Made by a program: the position numbers and the translations under genes. From Bacillus licheniformis DSM 13 = ATCC 14580 (GTDB taxonomy: Bacteria > Bacillota > Bacilli > Bacillales > Bacillaceae): a DNA stretch of 64,000 bases. The stretch spans positions 3,742,501 through 3,806,500 of the forward strand of contig NC_006270.3 of assembly GCF_000011645.1 (NCBI RefSeq). The letters are read 5' to 3'. Numbering within the stretch: position 1 is the stretch's first letter; every line of letters starts with the position of its first letter. Shown here piece after piece: positions 16,987 to 25,640 of the stretch. The notes below the pieces were generated by a model. The model did no database searches. It had not been told where the DNA came from and saw only the letters and a program-made list of their open reading frames with translations.

Positions 16987-17616
16987 TTATTTCGTTCCGA
17001 ACATGCGGTCTCCGGCGTCGCCCAATCCGGGAACGATATATCCTTTTTCATTTAGTTTTTCATCCAGAGCGGCAATGTAAATGTCAACGTCAGGATGATG
17101 CTTCTGCACTTCGTCTACACCTTCCGGGGCAGCGATCAGACACATAAAGCGGATATTTTTTGCGCCGCGTTTTTTCAAGCTGTTCAGCGCCTCTACCGCC
17201 GAACCTCCGGTTGCCAGCATCGGATCGACGACGATGAATTCGCGTTCTTCAACATCGGATGGAAGCTTGACATAATACTCAACAGGCTTCAATGTTTCAG
17301 GATCACGGTAAAGCCCGACATGTCCGACTTTTGCAGCAGGAATCAGCTTCAAAATTCCGTCTACCATTCCAAGCCCTGCTCTCAGAATCGGAACAACCCC
17401 GAGTTTTTTTCCGGCGATGACGTTTGACTTTGCCATTTGCACAGGAGTCTCTACATTCACTTCCTCCAGCGGCAGGTCTCGCGTAATCTCAAATGCCATC
17501 AGCGTTGCAACCTCATCAACAAGCTCTCTGAATTCTTTCGTTCCGGTCTTTACGTCCCGGATGTATGTAAGCTTATGCTGTATAAGAGGGTGATCAAACA
17601 CATATACCTTTCCCAT
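16987..17616 (-). CDS. upp: Uracil phosphoribosyltransferase
   Basis: A 209-residue enzyme making UMP from uracil and PRPP in pyrimidine salvage. The PRPP-binding loop is VVDPMLATGGSAVEAL (about residues 128-143). The uracil-site sequence near the C-terminus, EKGYIVPGLGDAGDRMFGT, is characteristic. The length is identical to B. subtilis Upp. It sits between glyA and the atp operon as expected, with AAGGAGC upstream and its own terminator. Confidence 0.97.
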   Translation of the reverse strand: MGKVYVFDHPLIQHKLTYIRDVKTGTKEFRELVDEVATLMAFEITRDLPLEEVNVETPVQMAKSNVIAGKKLGVVPILRAGLGMVDGILKLIPAAKVGHVGLYRDPETLKPVEYYVKLPSDVEEREFIVVDPMLATGGSAVEALNSLKKRGAKNIRFMCLIAAPEGVDEVQKHHPDVDIYIAALDEKLNEKGYIVPGLGDAGDRMFGTK

Positions 17617-17704
17617 ATCCGTCTTCAGCTCCTTTTTTCACACACTTCTATTGATTCTACATAAAAAAACAGCTTGTTTCAACAAAAATCAGGAGACAAT
17701 TTTA

Positions 17705-17735
17705 TGAAAAAAGCCGCCCCTTTTCGGAGCGGCGC
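17705..17735 (-). terminator. Terminator of glyA
   Basis: Minus strand: GCCGCTCC, loop GAAA, AGGGGCGGC, followed by TTTTTT, 8 bases after the glyA stop. Confidence 0.85.
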
Positions 17736-17742
17736 AAATATC

Positions 17743-18990
17743 TTAGTAATCAAGCCCGGTATACAACGGGAATCTGTTTGTCAGCGCTTCTACACGCTGT
17801 TTTGCTTCTTCAAGTTTCGCTTCGTCTTCATGGTTTTTAAGGGCAAGCGCAATGATCGCTCCCACTTCTTCGATCGCTTCCAGATCAAAGCCGCGGCTCG
17901 TCACAGCTGCTGTACCGACGCGGATTCCGCTCGTAACGAAAGGTTTTTCAGGATCATAAGGAATCGCGTTTTTGTTGACGGTGATGCCGACTTCATCAAG
18001 TACATTTTCAGCCACTTTTCCGGTAATGCCGAGAGAGCGCAGGTCGACCAGCACAAGATGGTTATCCGTTCCGCCGGATACGAGCTCGATACCCTCTTTT
18101 TTCAATGTTTCAGCCAAGCGCTTCGCATTGTTGATGACATTTTGGGCATATGTTTTGAATTCGTCCTTTAAAGCTTCGCCAAAGGAAACAGCCTTTGCAG
18201 CGATCACGTGCATTAACGGTCCGCCTTGAATTCCAGGGAAGATCGACTTGTCAATTTGTTTCGCAAACTCTTCACGGCAAAGAATCATGCCGCCGCGCGG
18301 TCCGCGAAGCGTTTTATGAGTTGTCGTCGTCACAAAGTCAGCGTAAGGAACAGGATTCGGGTGAAGACCTGCTGCTACAAGTCCGGCGATATGCGCCATG
18401 TCCACCATCACATAGGCTCCGACTTCATCAGCGATTTCGCGGAACTTTTTAAAATCGATGGTGCGCGGATATGCGCTTGCTCCGGCCACGATCAGCTTAG
18501 GCTTATGTTTGAGCGCCTTTTCACGGACATCTTCGTAATCAATATACTGCGTCTCTTTATCAACGCCGTATTCAACGAAGTTGTACTGAACACCGCTGAA
18601 GTTGACAGGGCTGCCGTGCGTTAAATGTCCGCCGTGAGCAAGGTTCATTCCCAACACAGTGTCACCGTGCTCCAAAATCGTGAAGTATACCGCCATGTTC
18701 GCTTGTGCGCCGGAATGCGGCTGAACGTTGACGTGCTCGGCGCCGAAAATCTGCTTGGCGCGGTCGCGCGCGATATCCTCTGCCACGTCTACATGCTCAC
18801 AACCGCCGTAGTAGCGTTTACCAGGATATCCTTCCGCATATTTATTAGTTAAAACCGAGCCTTGAGCTTCCATAACCGCTTCGCTTACAAAGTTTTCAGA
18901 AGCGATCAGCTCAATCTTCGACTGTTGACGTTTCCGCTCATCTTGAATGGCGCTAAAAACTTGTTCATCTTGCGCAGGTAAATGTTTCAT
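17743..18990 (-). CDS. glyA: Serine hydroxymethyltransferase
   Basis: A 415-residue PLP enzyme interconverting serine plus tetrahydrofolate with glycine plus methylene-tetrahydrofolate, the main one-carbon source. The PLP-lysine lies in TTTTHKTLRGPRGG (about residues 220-233). HGGHLTHGSPVNFSG near residue 120 is also conserved. Size matches B. subtilis GlyA. It is monocistronic by its terminator. Upstream are an extended -10 and candidate PurR boxes, agreeing with known PurR control of glyA in B. subtilis. Confidence 0.97.
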   Translation of the reverse strand: MKHLPAQDEQVFSAIQDERKRQQSKIELIASENFVSEAVMEAQGSVLTNKYAEGYPGKRYYGGCEHVDVAEDIARDRAKQIFGAEHVNVQPHSGAQANMAVYFTILEHGDTVLGMNLAHGGHLTHGSPVNFSGVQYNFVEYGVDKETQYIDYEDVREKALKHKPKLIVAGASAYPRTIDFKKFREIADEVGAYVMVDMAHIAGLVAAGLHPNPVPYADFVTTTTHKTLRGPRGGMILCREEFAKQIDKSIFPGIQGGPLMHVIAAKAVSFGEALKDEFKTYAQNVINNAKRLAETLKKEGIELVSGGTDNHLVLVDLRSLGITGKVAENVLDEVGITVNKNAIPYDPEKPFVTSGIRVGTAAVTSRGFDLEAIEEVGAIIALALKNHEDEAKLEEAKQRVEALTNRFPLYTGLDY

Positions 18991-19026
18991 CAGCGAGATC
19001 CTCTCCTATCTGTTTCCATTTCGTTA

Positions 19027-19035
19027 ATTATACCA
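19027..19035 (-). promoter_or_regulatory. Extended -10 of glyA
   Basis: Minus strand TGGTATAAT, a perfect extended -10 (TGnTATAAT), 37 bases from the glyA start codon. No good -35 is spaced from it, as is common for extended -10 promoters. Confidence 0.5.
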
Positions 19036-19080
19036 TCTCATTGTACACGGTTTTTCATGCAAATGTAAGAGATTATTTTT

Positions 19081-19116
19081 AAAATTCGTTTTTTATTATT
19101 GGAAAAACCGAATATT
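19081..19116. promoter_or_regulatory. Candidate PurR boxes upstream of glyA
   Basis: AAAACCGAATATT (19104-19116) matches the PurBox AWWWCCGAACWWT at 12 of 13 positions. An oppositely oriented, weaker match (AAAATTCGTTTTT, 19081-19093, 11 of 13) lies 10 bases away. Known PurR control of glyA makes this plausible, but the pair spacing is shorter than I expect for classic sites. Confidence 0.35.
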
Positions 19117-19179
19117 AAACGAATAGACAAATCATATAGTTCGATATATCATTTGTTTAAAAAATTATTCTAATAAAGA

Positions 19180-19205
19180 AAAAAGCCTGTCCGGCTCTTC
19201 CCCCC
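19180..19205 (-). terminator. Terminator of ywlG
   Basis: Minus strand: AAGAGCC, loop GGACA, GGCTTTT then TTC. The stem is short but the U-tract is good, a few bases after the ywlG stop. Confidence 0.55.
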
Positions 19206-19215
19206 GCTTCTTCCG

Positions 19216-19758
19216 CTACTCCGCTTCATAGACGGCGCGGACGCCTCCAATCAGCTTCGGCCTTGTCCGCGCAAGCGTCACGTGCGCTTCGCCTAGCTGT
19301 TTTTGAGAGACGCGGACAGGAACGGCAACAGGCTTTAAATGCATTCCTATAAACGTGTCGCCGATGTCGATCCCCGCATCGGCCTCTATTTGTTCAACAA
19401 GAACAGGAGCCTTCATATGTTTATAGGCATATGAAGCCATCGATCCCCCCGCTTTCGGGACAGGAATGGCGAAAACAACGGGAAGACGGTATGCTTTCGC
19501 CGTTTCTTCCTCGACAACCAACGCCCTGTTTAAATGTTCGCAGCACTGAAAAGCGAGGGCGATTCCTGTTCTGTCCCTGAGCTCTTCCAGTCCTTTGTAG
19601 ACCGCTTCAGCGATTTGTTCGCTTCCCGAAGTGCCGATGCGCCTTCCGGCCACCTCGCTTGTGCTGCAGCCGATGACGACGATGTGGCCTTCGCGCAAAT
19701 TCGCTTGCTGATGAAATTCATCTAATATAGAACGCCATGTCTGTTCAAGATTTTTCAT
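19216..19758 (-). CDS. ywlG: DUF436 / TIGR01440 family protein YwlG
   Basis: A 180-residue protein of the YwlG family, equal in length to B. subtilis YwlG. Conserved features include VVIGCSTSEVAGRRIGTSGS near residue 30 and FQCCEHLNRALVVEEE near residue 70, with paired cysteines that hint at a catalytic or metal role, though none is established. ATG 19758 is chosen because AAAGGGTG lies 9 bases upstream; the frame extends to GTG 19770, which overlaps that ribosome site. It lies 15 bases after rpiB, probably one operon. Confidence 0.9.
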   Translation of the reverse strand: MKNLEQTWRSILDEFHQQANLREGHIVVIGCSTSEVAGRRIGTSGSEQIAEAVYKGLEELRDRTGIALAFQCCEHLNRALVVEEETAKAYRLPVVFAIPVPKAGGSMASYAYKHMKAPVLVEQIEADAGIDIGDTFIGMHLKPVAVPVRVSQKQLGEAHVTLARTRPKLIGGVRAVYEAE

Positions 19759-19773
19759 GATTGACGACACCCT

Positions 19774-20223
19774 TTATTCATGCTTGTCTTCATAATCGGC
19801 GATTTTTCCGATGCGGACGGCGTGCCGCCCGGCTGAAAACTCAGTCGTAAGCCAAACCTTTGCAATCTCTCTCGCTAAACCAGGGCCGATGACCCGTTCA
19901 CCCATCGCAAGAACATTCGTGTCATTGTGCTCTCTTGTCATTTTGGCGCTGAAAACGTCGTGGACAAGGGCGCAGCGGATGCCTTTTACTTTATTGGCGG
20001 AAATGCTCATGCCGATTCCTGTTCCGCATATTAAAATGCCTCTGTCGGCTTCCCCGTTCGCCACTTTTTGCGCGACCGGAAACGCATAATCCGGGTAGTC
20101 CACAGATCCTGAACCGCATTCGCAGCCGTAATCTTCGTATTCGATGTTCAATTCGTCCATCAATGCCATAATTTCTTTTCTGATATTGATTCCGCCGTGA
20201 TCTGATGCAATGATTACTTTCAT
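19774..20223 (-). CDS. rpiB: Ribose-5-phosphate isomerase B (RpiB/LacB family)
   Basis: A 149-residue RpiB/LacA/LacB sugar isomerase (ywlF in B. subtilis) converting ribose-5-P and ribulose-5-P. ASDHGG near the N-terminus binds phosphate. ILICGTGIGMSISANK holds the catalytic cysteine (Cys66). REHNDTNVLAMGERV is also conserved. It sits directly upstream of ywlG with a 15-base gap, and ATG 20223 follows GAGGAGTC. Confidence 0.94.
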   Translation of the reverse strand: MKVIIASDHGGINIRKEIMALMDELNIEYEDYGCECGSGSVDYPDYAFPVAQKVANGEADRGILICGTGIGMSISANKVKGIRCALVHDVFSAKMTREHNDTNVLAMGERVIGPGLAREIAKVWLTTEFSAGRHAVRIGKIADYEDKHE

Positions 20224-20365
20224 TGGAATGACTCCTCCTCGTTTAATGTGCCGCCAAAAGTCTCGCAGAAACCGTTAAGCCAGCATACAGCCGTTATATA
20301 CTTCTGATTGATCATGTCTATTGTACCCGCTGCCGCTTGATTTGCAAACGCTCCTTAGCCAGCTT

Positions 20366-20821
20366 CTATTCCTGAGATTTCTTCGCAAGCATTTCCGCCA
20401 ATTTTCTCAGCAGCTGCTCCAGCTCATCTCTCGTTCTTTGATAGTCGCTGAGAGAACCGCCGAACGGGTCAATAATGTCCCCGCCATCTCCATTAACATA
20501 CTCTTTCAGCGTATAGATCTTATCTTGGCTCTTTGAAAATTCATGTACTGCCAGCTGCTTGTGCTGCTCTGTCATCGTCAGAACAAGATCAGCCCATTCC
20601 ACCTTCTCCTCGGAAAGCTGTGAAGATGTATGATTCAGAGCGATGTTTTTTTCAAAAAGCGCTTCGACAGCATATAAAGAAGCTTTTCCGTTTTCAGGAG
20701 CAAACAACCCGGCAGATTTGACGGAGACATCCAGATTTTTTTCGGCAGCCGCAGATTTAAAGAGCGCTTCGGCCATCGGGCTGCGGCACGTATTTCCAGT
20801 ACAGACAAATAATATGTTCAA
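20366..20821 (-). CDS. ywlE: Protein-arginine phosphatase YwlE
   Basis: A 151-residue low-molecular-weight phosphatase. The P-loop VCTGNTCRS has nucleophile Cys7 and Arg13. Thr11 in the loop is the residue that makes YwlE prefer phosphoarginine over phosphotyrosine (known from B. subtilis). The general acid aspartate is in IIDPFGGS. It counteracts the McsB arginine kinase that tags proteins for ClpCP. Start ATG 20821 follows AAAGGAGTG. Confidence 0.95.
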   Translation of the reverse strand: MNILFVCTGNTCRSPMAEALFKSAAAEKNLDVSVKSAGLFAPENGKASLYAVEALFEKNIALNHTSSQLSEEKVEWADLVLTMTEQHKQLAVHEFSKSQDKIYTLKEYVNGDGGDIIDPFGGSLSDYQRTRDELEQLLRKLAEMLAKKSQE

Positions 20822-20892
20822 TCTTGTTCACTCCTTTGTTTCATATTATAAAGGATTCAGACGGAAAATAATAAAATCCGCTCCAGAAATCA

Positions 20893-20922
20893 AAAAAGAG
20901 GGGATCTCCCCCTCTTTTTCTA
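20893..20922 (-). terminator. Terminator of mntP
   Basis: AAAAGAGGGGATCTCCCCCTCTTTTT forms a near-perfect stem with T-runs on both strands. It lies downstream of mntP and upstream of ywlE. Confidence 0.8.
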
Positions 20923-20971
20923 AGTTCCATTATGTTATGCAAAACAGAAAAAAGATTTTCCCATCTTTCAA

Positions 20972-21532
20972 TTAAATGGGCAGCAAAAGCTTCAGACCGA
21001 AGCTCAGCAAGATGGCTCCTCCGAGCGCTTCGCTGTAGGCGCCGAGCCACGTTTGAACCTTTTTTCCAAGCAGAAGGCCCGCCCAAGTTAACACCATGCT
21101 GAACAAACCGAACAGAAAGATCGTTAATATCGGTTTCGTTCCGTAGAGGCCGAGGCTGAGACCGACTGAAAAGCTGTCAAGGCTGACGCCGACGGCAAAA
21201 ACGAACAAGCCGAAGCCGTGCGGAGAGATGATCTGCTCCCCGCTTTTATTAAAAGATGCGACAATCATCTGAATGCCCAGCACCAATAAAAGAGCTCCCC
21301 CAATATATCCCGCCAGCGCACCAAGCGCACCCGAAAGAAACTGTCCCGCAATCATTCCGCCAAGCGGCATGATGACATGGAACAATCCAATAATGACGCC
21401 GATTTGAAAAACCTGGTTCCTTTTCAGCTTGGCCATTCCCATTCCAAGACCGACTGAAAAGGCATCCATGCCGAGTGCAAAAGCCATCATCGAAAGCGTC
21501 AGGATTTCGCCTATTAACACATCAACATTCAT
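20972..21532 (-). CDS. mntP: Manganese efflux pump MntP (YwlD)
   Basis: A 186-residue membrane protein with six predicted helices in two related halves. ALGMDAFSVGLGMG (first half) and GVSLDSFSVGLSLG (second half) contain the paired aspartates of MntP exporters. ATG 21532 is chosen: AAGGGGGGA lies 6 bases upstream, and the length agrees with B. subtilis YwlD. A longer frame begins at 21595 without support. It exports manganese from the cytosol. It is 74 bases after ywlC and no yybP-ykoY riboswitch is visible there. Confidence 0.92.
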   Translation of the reverse strand: MNVDVLIGEILTLSMMAFALGMDAFSVGLGMGMAKLKRNQVFQIGVIIGLFHVIMPLGGMIAGQFLSGALGALAGYIGGALLLVLGIQMIVASFNKSGEQIISPHGFGLFVFAVGVSLDSFSVGLSLGLYGTKPILTIFLFGLFSMVLTWAGLLLGKKVQTWLGAYSEALGGAILLSFGLKLLLPI

Positions 21533-21606
21533 GCAATTCCCCCTTGGACACGCCAGCTTTTCTAGCTTATGCACGTCCAAAGGCAGATAGAACACCCCCG
21601 CTTAGG

Positions 21607-22656
21607 CTACGCTTCGATTACGCGGTGGCCGGCCGCTTTCAACAGCCGGTTCATAATCGCCCGGCCCACTCCTTCCTCAGGAAAAGACTCCGCAAAAATA
21701 AAATCGAGACGTTCTTCATCAAAGCTGCGGAGAACGTCATACAAACCGGCGGCAACCGTTTCAAGTCGGTCTCTTCTGCCGCAGATGCGGACGGCATCGG
21801 CCTGATAGACATCGGCCCGTTCCTCTGTCGTAAGGACACCGACTTTCATCCCGTCTTTCTGATATTGGTCGATCAGCCGTTGAATATCCTCAACTCCCCC
21901 GTTCACAATAGCAAGAGGTGCTTCCGGTGCATAATGCGTATATTTCATCCCGGGAGACATAGGCGCCTTTTTTTCGTCGGTGAGGCCCTGGTCAATCAAG
22001 ACGGGGCCGGCCGCTTCTTCGAGCTGCTCTTTTGTGACGCCGCCCGGCCTCAAAATGACCGGAATTTCACCGGTGCATGAAACAACTGTTGATTCAACCC
22101 CTACTCCTGTAGGGCCGCCGTCAACGACACCCGCAATCCGTCCATTCAAATCGTTGACGACATGCTCGGCTTTCGTCGGACTCGGTTTTCCGGACAGATT
22201 TGCGCTCGGGGCAGCCACCGGAACGCCGGCCTGTCTAATCAGCTCAAGCGCCACAGGATGATCAGGCATTCTAACCGCGACCGTGTCGAGCCCCGCCGTC
22301 ACCCTTGTGGATAACACCCCGGGCTTGCACGGCAGCACAAGGGTCAGCGGCCCGGGCCAAAAACGCTTCATCAGCATTTCGGCCTGAGGCGAATCAACTT
22401 CCGCAAATTCTGCAAGCTGTTCAATTTCAGCGATGTGGACAATGAGCGGATTGTCGCTCGGCCGCCCTTTCGCTTCGTATATTTTAGCTACTGCTTCGCT
22501 GTGTTTGGCGTTTGCACCAAGACCGTAAACAGTCTCTGTCGGAAAAGCAACCGTTTCATTTTGCTGAAGCAGTCTTGCCGCCTGTGCAATTTGTGGACAG
22601 TTTGTGGACAAATCGCGTTTTACATCCACAGTCCATACTTTTGTTTTCATTAACAT
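21607..22656 (-). CDS. ywlC: Threonylcarbamoyl-AMP synthase (TsaC/Sua5)
   Basis: A protein of about 349 residues making L-threonylcarbamoyl-AMP for the t6A37 modification of ANN-decoding tRNAs. The N-terminal YrdC domain (about residues 15-210) shows AFPTETVYGLGANA, KGRPSDNPLIVHI and a SANLSGKPSPT loop. The C-terminal Sua5 domain (from about residue 250) is linked by a PGMKYTHYAPEAPL strand. AAGGGAG is 5 bases from ATG 22656; ATG 22650 (start as in B. subtilis) is equally plausible. Confidence 0.94.
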   Translation of the reverse strand: MLMKTKVWTVDVKRDLSTNCPQIAQAARLLQQNETVAFPTETVYGLGANAKHSEAVAKIYEAKGRPSDNPLIVHIAEIEQLAEFAEVDSPQAEMLMKRFWPGPLTLVLPCKPGVLSTRVTAGLDTVAVRMPDHPVALELIRQAGVPVAAPSANLSGKPSPTKAEHVVNDLNGRIAGVVDGGPTGVGVESTVVSCTGEIPVILRPGGVTKEQLEEAAGPVLIDQGLTDEKKAPMSPGMKYTHYAPEAPLAIVNGGVEDIQRLIDQYQKDGMKVGVLTTEERADVYQADAVRICGRRDRLETVAAGLYDVLRSFDEERLDFIFAESFPEEGVGRAIMNRLLKAAGHRVIEA

Positions 22657-22807
22657 CAAAACTCCCTTAACAAAACACTAAAAACGTTAATAATTCATGT
22701 AAATCATGTTGAAAGTATAAAAGATGAAAGAAAAGAAAACAAGCGTTGTCCACATTTTGTGGATAACGCTTTTGAATCCGTGGATATCTCTGTGTATAAG
22801 TTAACGG

Positions 22808-23251
22808 CTAATTTGACGTTTTCTCCATTAAAACCGCTCCGTTTACGTTCAGTGAGTCTGAAACATGCTCGGATTCATCCAGCTCATCAGGAATTGCCGC
22901 AGCTTGTTTAAAACCGAGCACTTCAAGGAAATCCATCGATGTTCGCTTATTGGCTACTAAATAAAGGGTTTGGATTCCTCGCTTTTCGCACAATACCTGC
23001 ATGCTTTGAAACAAGGAAACGATGTGGCCTTGGCTGAGCTTGTCAGACACGACAAGCGAGCGCAGCAGTCCTTTTTTGTTTTCAAATTCCTCCATTCCGA
23101 GGCAGGCGACGATTTCATCGGGAGGGTCTTCCATCATGATAAACTGGCTCTTCGCTTCCTCAAGACCCTTATGGCTTGTCCCCGCCTTTTTTAAAAATGC
23201 TTCGATCGCATTCATGTCTTTCGTTTCCGCTAACCTCAATTGGTAGAACAT
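22808..23251 (-). CDS. ywlB: GNAT family acetyltransferase YwlB
   Basis: A 147-residue GNAT-fold protein. The acetyl-CoA-binding strand-helix (LLRSLVVSDKLSQGHIVSLF, about residues 68-87) and the late FLEVLGFKQAAAIP motif are typical. ATG 23251 follows GGGGTGAAAAG; an upstream extension of the frame has no ribosome site. Substrate unknown. It lies between spoIIR and ywlC as in B. subtilis, where ywlA also occurs; no ywlA is visible here. Confidence 0.88.
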   Translation of the reverse strand: MFYQLRLAETKDMNAIEAFLKKAGTSHKGLEEAKSQFIMMEDPPDEIVACLGMEEFENKKGLLRSLVVSDKLSQGHIVSLFQSMQVLCEKRGIQTLYLVANKRTSMDFLEVLGFKQAAAIPDELDESEHVSDSLNVNGAVLMEKTSN

Positions 23252-23560
23252 CTTTTCACCCCGTTTTTTAACTTCTCTATCCAATCTATGAGGGCGACAG
23301 TAAAATATACCTTTTGATTTGGAAGAATGCCGGCTATTCATTTTTCAATTTTGATTAGCAGGAACCAACGCTTTGAATGAGTATGCAAATGAACGCTGTA
23401 CTGGTGATAAGACAGTTTCTCTTCTGCCGGCAATGTGATTGGCACATCAGAAAGGGGCAAAAGGTGTATATCCGAAAAGCAGTATTTCCCCTGAACCGTT
23501 TTGGAAAATTATATCATATTCAAAAGCTTCAATAACCATCATGAAAAAACAAACAGTAAA
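23252..23560. other. Non-coding interval ywlB-spoIIR
   Basis: About 310 bases upstream of ywlB, where B. subtilis carries ywlA. I find no ywlA-like frame with a ribosome site, no repeat and no convincing promoter. The right end is the spoIIR terminator. Confidence 0.45.
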
Positions 23561-23592
23561 AAACCGCCCTGCACACGAAAGCAAGGCGGTCC
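23561..23592 (-). terminator. Terminator of spoIIR
   Basis: Minus strand: ACCGCCTTGC, loop, GCAGGGCGGT followed by TTTTTT, beginning 3 bases after the spoIIR stop. Confidence 0.85.
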
Positions 23593-23594
23593 TT

Positions 23595-24260
23595 TTAAGA
23601 AAAAAGCCCGGTAATCCATTCGACAAGAAAAAATTTCACTTCTTTGTCTTCTTTATCTTTATCTATGCCAGATACCGTTTCATCCGCCGCGTCTGTTTTT
23701 TCTTCCCGGCGGTCTTCTCCGGCAGCGGTTTGTTCGTCTTCAGGCGACTTTACGGCTTCCCCATTGGAAAAATCAAGAAAGCAAAGTGGCGGAAACAGGA
23801 CGCACCACCAGTTGGCTCCCTCTCCCTTGCCTAATGTAATTAAAACAGCCTCATATTCTCCGGCCGGATACACCATATTGCCGTATAGCTTTGTCGGAAA
23901 TGAAACACGATCAAAACGGACAGACACGGATTGCCGAACATTTTCGCGTTTCATGACATCCATGGCAACCTCTTGGATTTCAGGCAGCTTCGACCTGATG
24001 ACTTGTCTCGCTTCCTCAACCGAGGTCAGGTTTTCCACCCATTTCGTAATTTGTTTATTGACCTCATCCCTGATTTTGCGTTTGACGCTCTGGTCGCTCC
24101 CGCTGTCGCTGTTTGCCAAAATCCGCAGCCGAATCGCTTCATCAGGAATCACGGCAGGCTGCCCGCCTGATGATTGGGCAGTCTCTTCCGTCGTGAGATT
24201 TGCAAGCGCTCCTATTAATAAAAGAAAAATATACATACAGGCAATGTTTGATTTCTTCAT
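23595..24260 (-). CDS. spoIIR: Stage II sporulation protein R
   Basis: A protein of about 221 residues: the forespore-secreted signal that activates SpoIIGA to process pro-sigma-E in the mother cell. It has an N-terminal signal segment (about residues 4-20). The highly conserved core RLRILANSDS and SFPTKLYGNMVYPAGEYEAV precede LGKGEGANWWCVLFPPLCFLD. The last 40 residues form a charged linker and a hydrophobic end. ATG 24260 is assigned by similarity to the B. subtilis start; GTG 24269 is an alternative. A sigma-F-like promoter lies upstream. Confidence 0.95.
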   Translation of the reverse strand: MKKSNIACMYIFLLLIGALANLTTEETAQSSGGQPAVIPDEAIRLRILANSDSGSDQSVKRKIRDEVNKQITKWVENLTSVEEARQVIRSKLPEIQEVAMDVMKRENVRQSVSVRFDRVSFPTKLYGNMVYPAGEYEAVLITLGKGEGANWWCVLFPPLCFLDFSNGEAVKSPEDEQTAAGEDRREEKTDAADETVSGIDKDKEDKEVKFFLVEWITGLFS

Positions 24261-24301
24261 TTTCCCCACCGTTCCTCTCGTTCTTCAACCTTTTCTAGCA
24301 A

Positions 24302-24331
24302 TATTATGGTCAAAGATGGAACGGTTTAAAC
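24302..24331 (-). promoter_or_regulatory. Sigma-F promoter of spoIIR
   Basis: Minus strand: -35 GTTTA (24327-24331), 15-base spacer, -10 GACCATAATA (24302-24311). It fits the sigma-F pattern GyATA / GGnnAnAnTR except for one G and the -35 T, and lies 42 bases from the start. SpoIIR is a known sigma-F target. Confidence 0.6.
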
Positions 24332-24379
24332 GGCTGCTGAAAAAAATCCTACTAAGCTTGTAATCTCTTCCTAATAAAT

Positions 24380-25564
24380 CTACATATCCAAATGACTCTG
24401 CTTGTTTTTTTGCAGGCCGGATAAAAAAATCACCGCGCTGATCGCCAGCAGCAAGCCCCCCAATCCGCCGAACAGCAAAAACGGGAAGACAGCGGCTGCG
24501 CTTGCATCAATCGCCCAGCCGATCAAGAATGAAAGAAGCGCTCCTCCCAGACTTGCGGACGAAATGAAGAGACTCGTGATTTCCTCTGTAAAAGGCTTTC
24601 CAGCCAACGAGGCAAGAGTGACGGCGCACGGAAAAATGCCGGCTGCCGACAGCCCGATGAAAAATACGAGGAGCAGCTGTGTTTGATGAACCGGAAACCA
24701 CGCGAGAATCAAAAGCAAAACAGTCAAGGCTCCGGCGCTGAAGATCAGAAAGGCAACGGAAGTTATGCGTCCGCCAAAAATACTTGTCAATAAACGTCCG
24801 CATACCATCCCCGTCCAAAAAAACGTGACGCTGATCACGCTGATTTCTTCAGCCCCTTTTTCCAGCATCAGCGCCGGCAAAAAGTTTGCGAAATTGGTCT
24901 CGATACCCGCATACACAAAAGCGAATATGAGAAAGAGGAAAATGTTTTTTTCTTTCCTTCCGGTTTCAAATATGGCTGATACAGTCGGTTTTTCCTGATA
25001 AGCCATCTGACCGGAAGCAGTGCCGGGGGTTTTTCTGCGCAAATAAACCACCCACATACACGCGAGCACAAAAACGAAGATAAATAAAGCATACAAGGGG
25101 AAATGCCAGGCATATCGTTCCGTAAGGATATAAATAAGAAAAGGAAACAGCAGCGCGCCTAATCCGAAAAAAACCTCTAAAATATTCATCCCTTTCGCAT
25201 TTTTATCTTGCGCAATCACATACGCCCCCATCGTCGTTTCTAAAGTACCCGCGCCAAAGCCGAGCAAAAATCCCATGATGACAAAAAAGATGAACATATC
25301 AAAAAGGAAAACACCTAAAAGCGTAACGAGAATAAGAAGAAGGCCAAACGTCAATACAGCCGTATGAGAGGTGCGTCTGACAAACATCGGCGCAAGCAGG
25401 ACGCCGTTTAGAAAACCGGTGAATTGGAAAAAGATCAGGAAGGATAGATCATGAAGATCCCGTTGATATTCTTGAATGATGTACGGTGACAGGCTCCCCA
25501 GCAGAATATGGATAACCCCTACTAGAAAATAAAACGAACAGCCGAATAGAAATATTTTTTTCAT
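24380..25564 (-). CDS. glcP: MFS glucose transporter GlcP-like
   Basis: A 394-residue MFS carrier with twelve predicted helices. ATG 25564 is used: AAGGAGTG lies 7 bases upstream and removes a spurious 43-residue extension. In B. subtilis ntdABC is followed by glcP, a glucose/mannose-proton symporter of about 400 residues, and the gene holds the same place here. Bringing in unphosphorylated glucose makes sense next to kanosamine enzymes, which begin from glucose-6-phosphate. A hairpin between ntdC and this gene may lower its expression. Substrate is inferred from context. Confidence 0.82.
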   Translation of the reverse strand: MKKIFLFGCSFYFLVGVIHILLGSLSPYIIQEYQRDLHDLSFLIFFQFTGFLNGVLLAPMFVRRTSHTAVLTFGLLLILVTLLGVFLFDMFIFFVIMGFLLGFGAGTLETTMGAYVIAQDKNAKGMNILEVFFGLGALLFPFLIYILTERYAWHFPLYALFIFVFVLACMWVVYLRRKTPGTASGQMAYQEKPTVSAIFETGRKEKNIFLFLIFAFVYAGIETNFANFLPALMLEKGAEEISVISVTFFWTGMVCGRLLTSIFGGRITSVAFLIFSAGALTVLLLILAWFPVHQTQLLLVFFIGLSAAGIFPCAVTLASLAGKPFTEEITSLFISSASLGGALLSFLIGWAIDASAAAVFPFLLFGGLGGLLLAISAVIFLSGLQKNKQSHLDM

Positions 25565-25594
25565 TAGACTCACTCCTTCGTTGCAGACCATAAA

Positions 25595-25629
25595 ACCCTT
25601 GCGGCTTGGGTGGCACAGCCGGCAAGGGT
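25595..25629 (-). promoter_or_regulatory. Hairpin between ntdC and glcP
   Basis: Minus strand: ACCCTTGCCGGC pairs with GCCGCAAGGGT with one bulged C, followed by TTTTATGG. The T-run is only four bases, so this may be a partial terminator or attenuator within the ntd-glcP transcript. Confidence 0.5.
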
Positions 25630-25640
25630 CTTTCGCAATG

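Noticed and set aside
20972..21606. yybP-ykoY manganese riboswitch for mntP
   Set aside because: Only 74 bases separate ywlC from mntP and they show no paired-hairpin consensus of that riboswitch.
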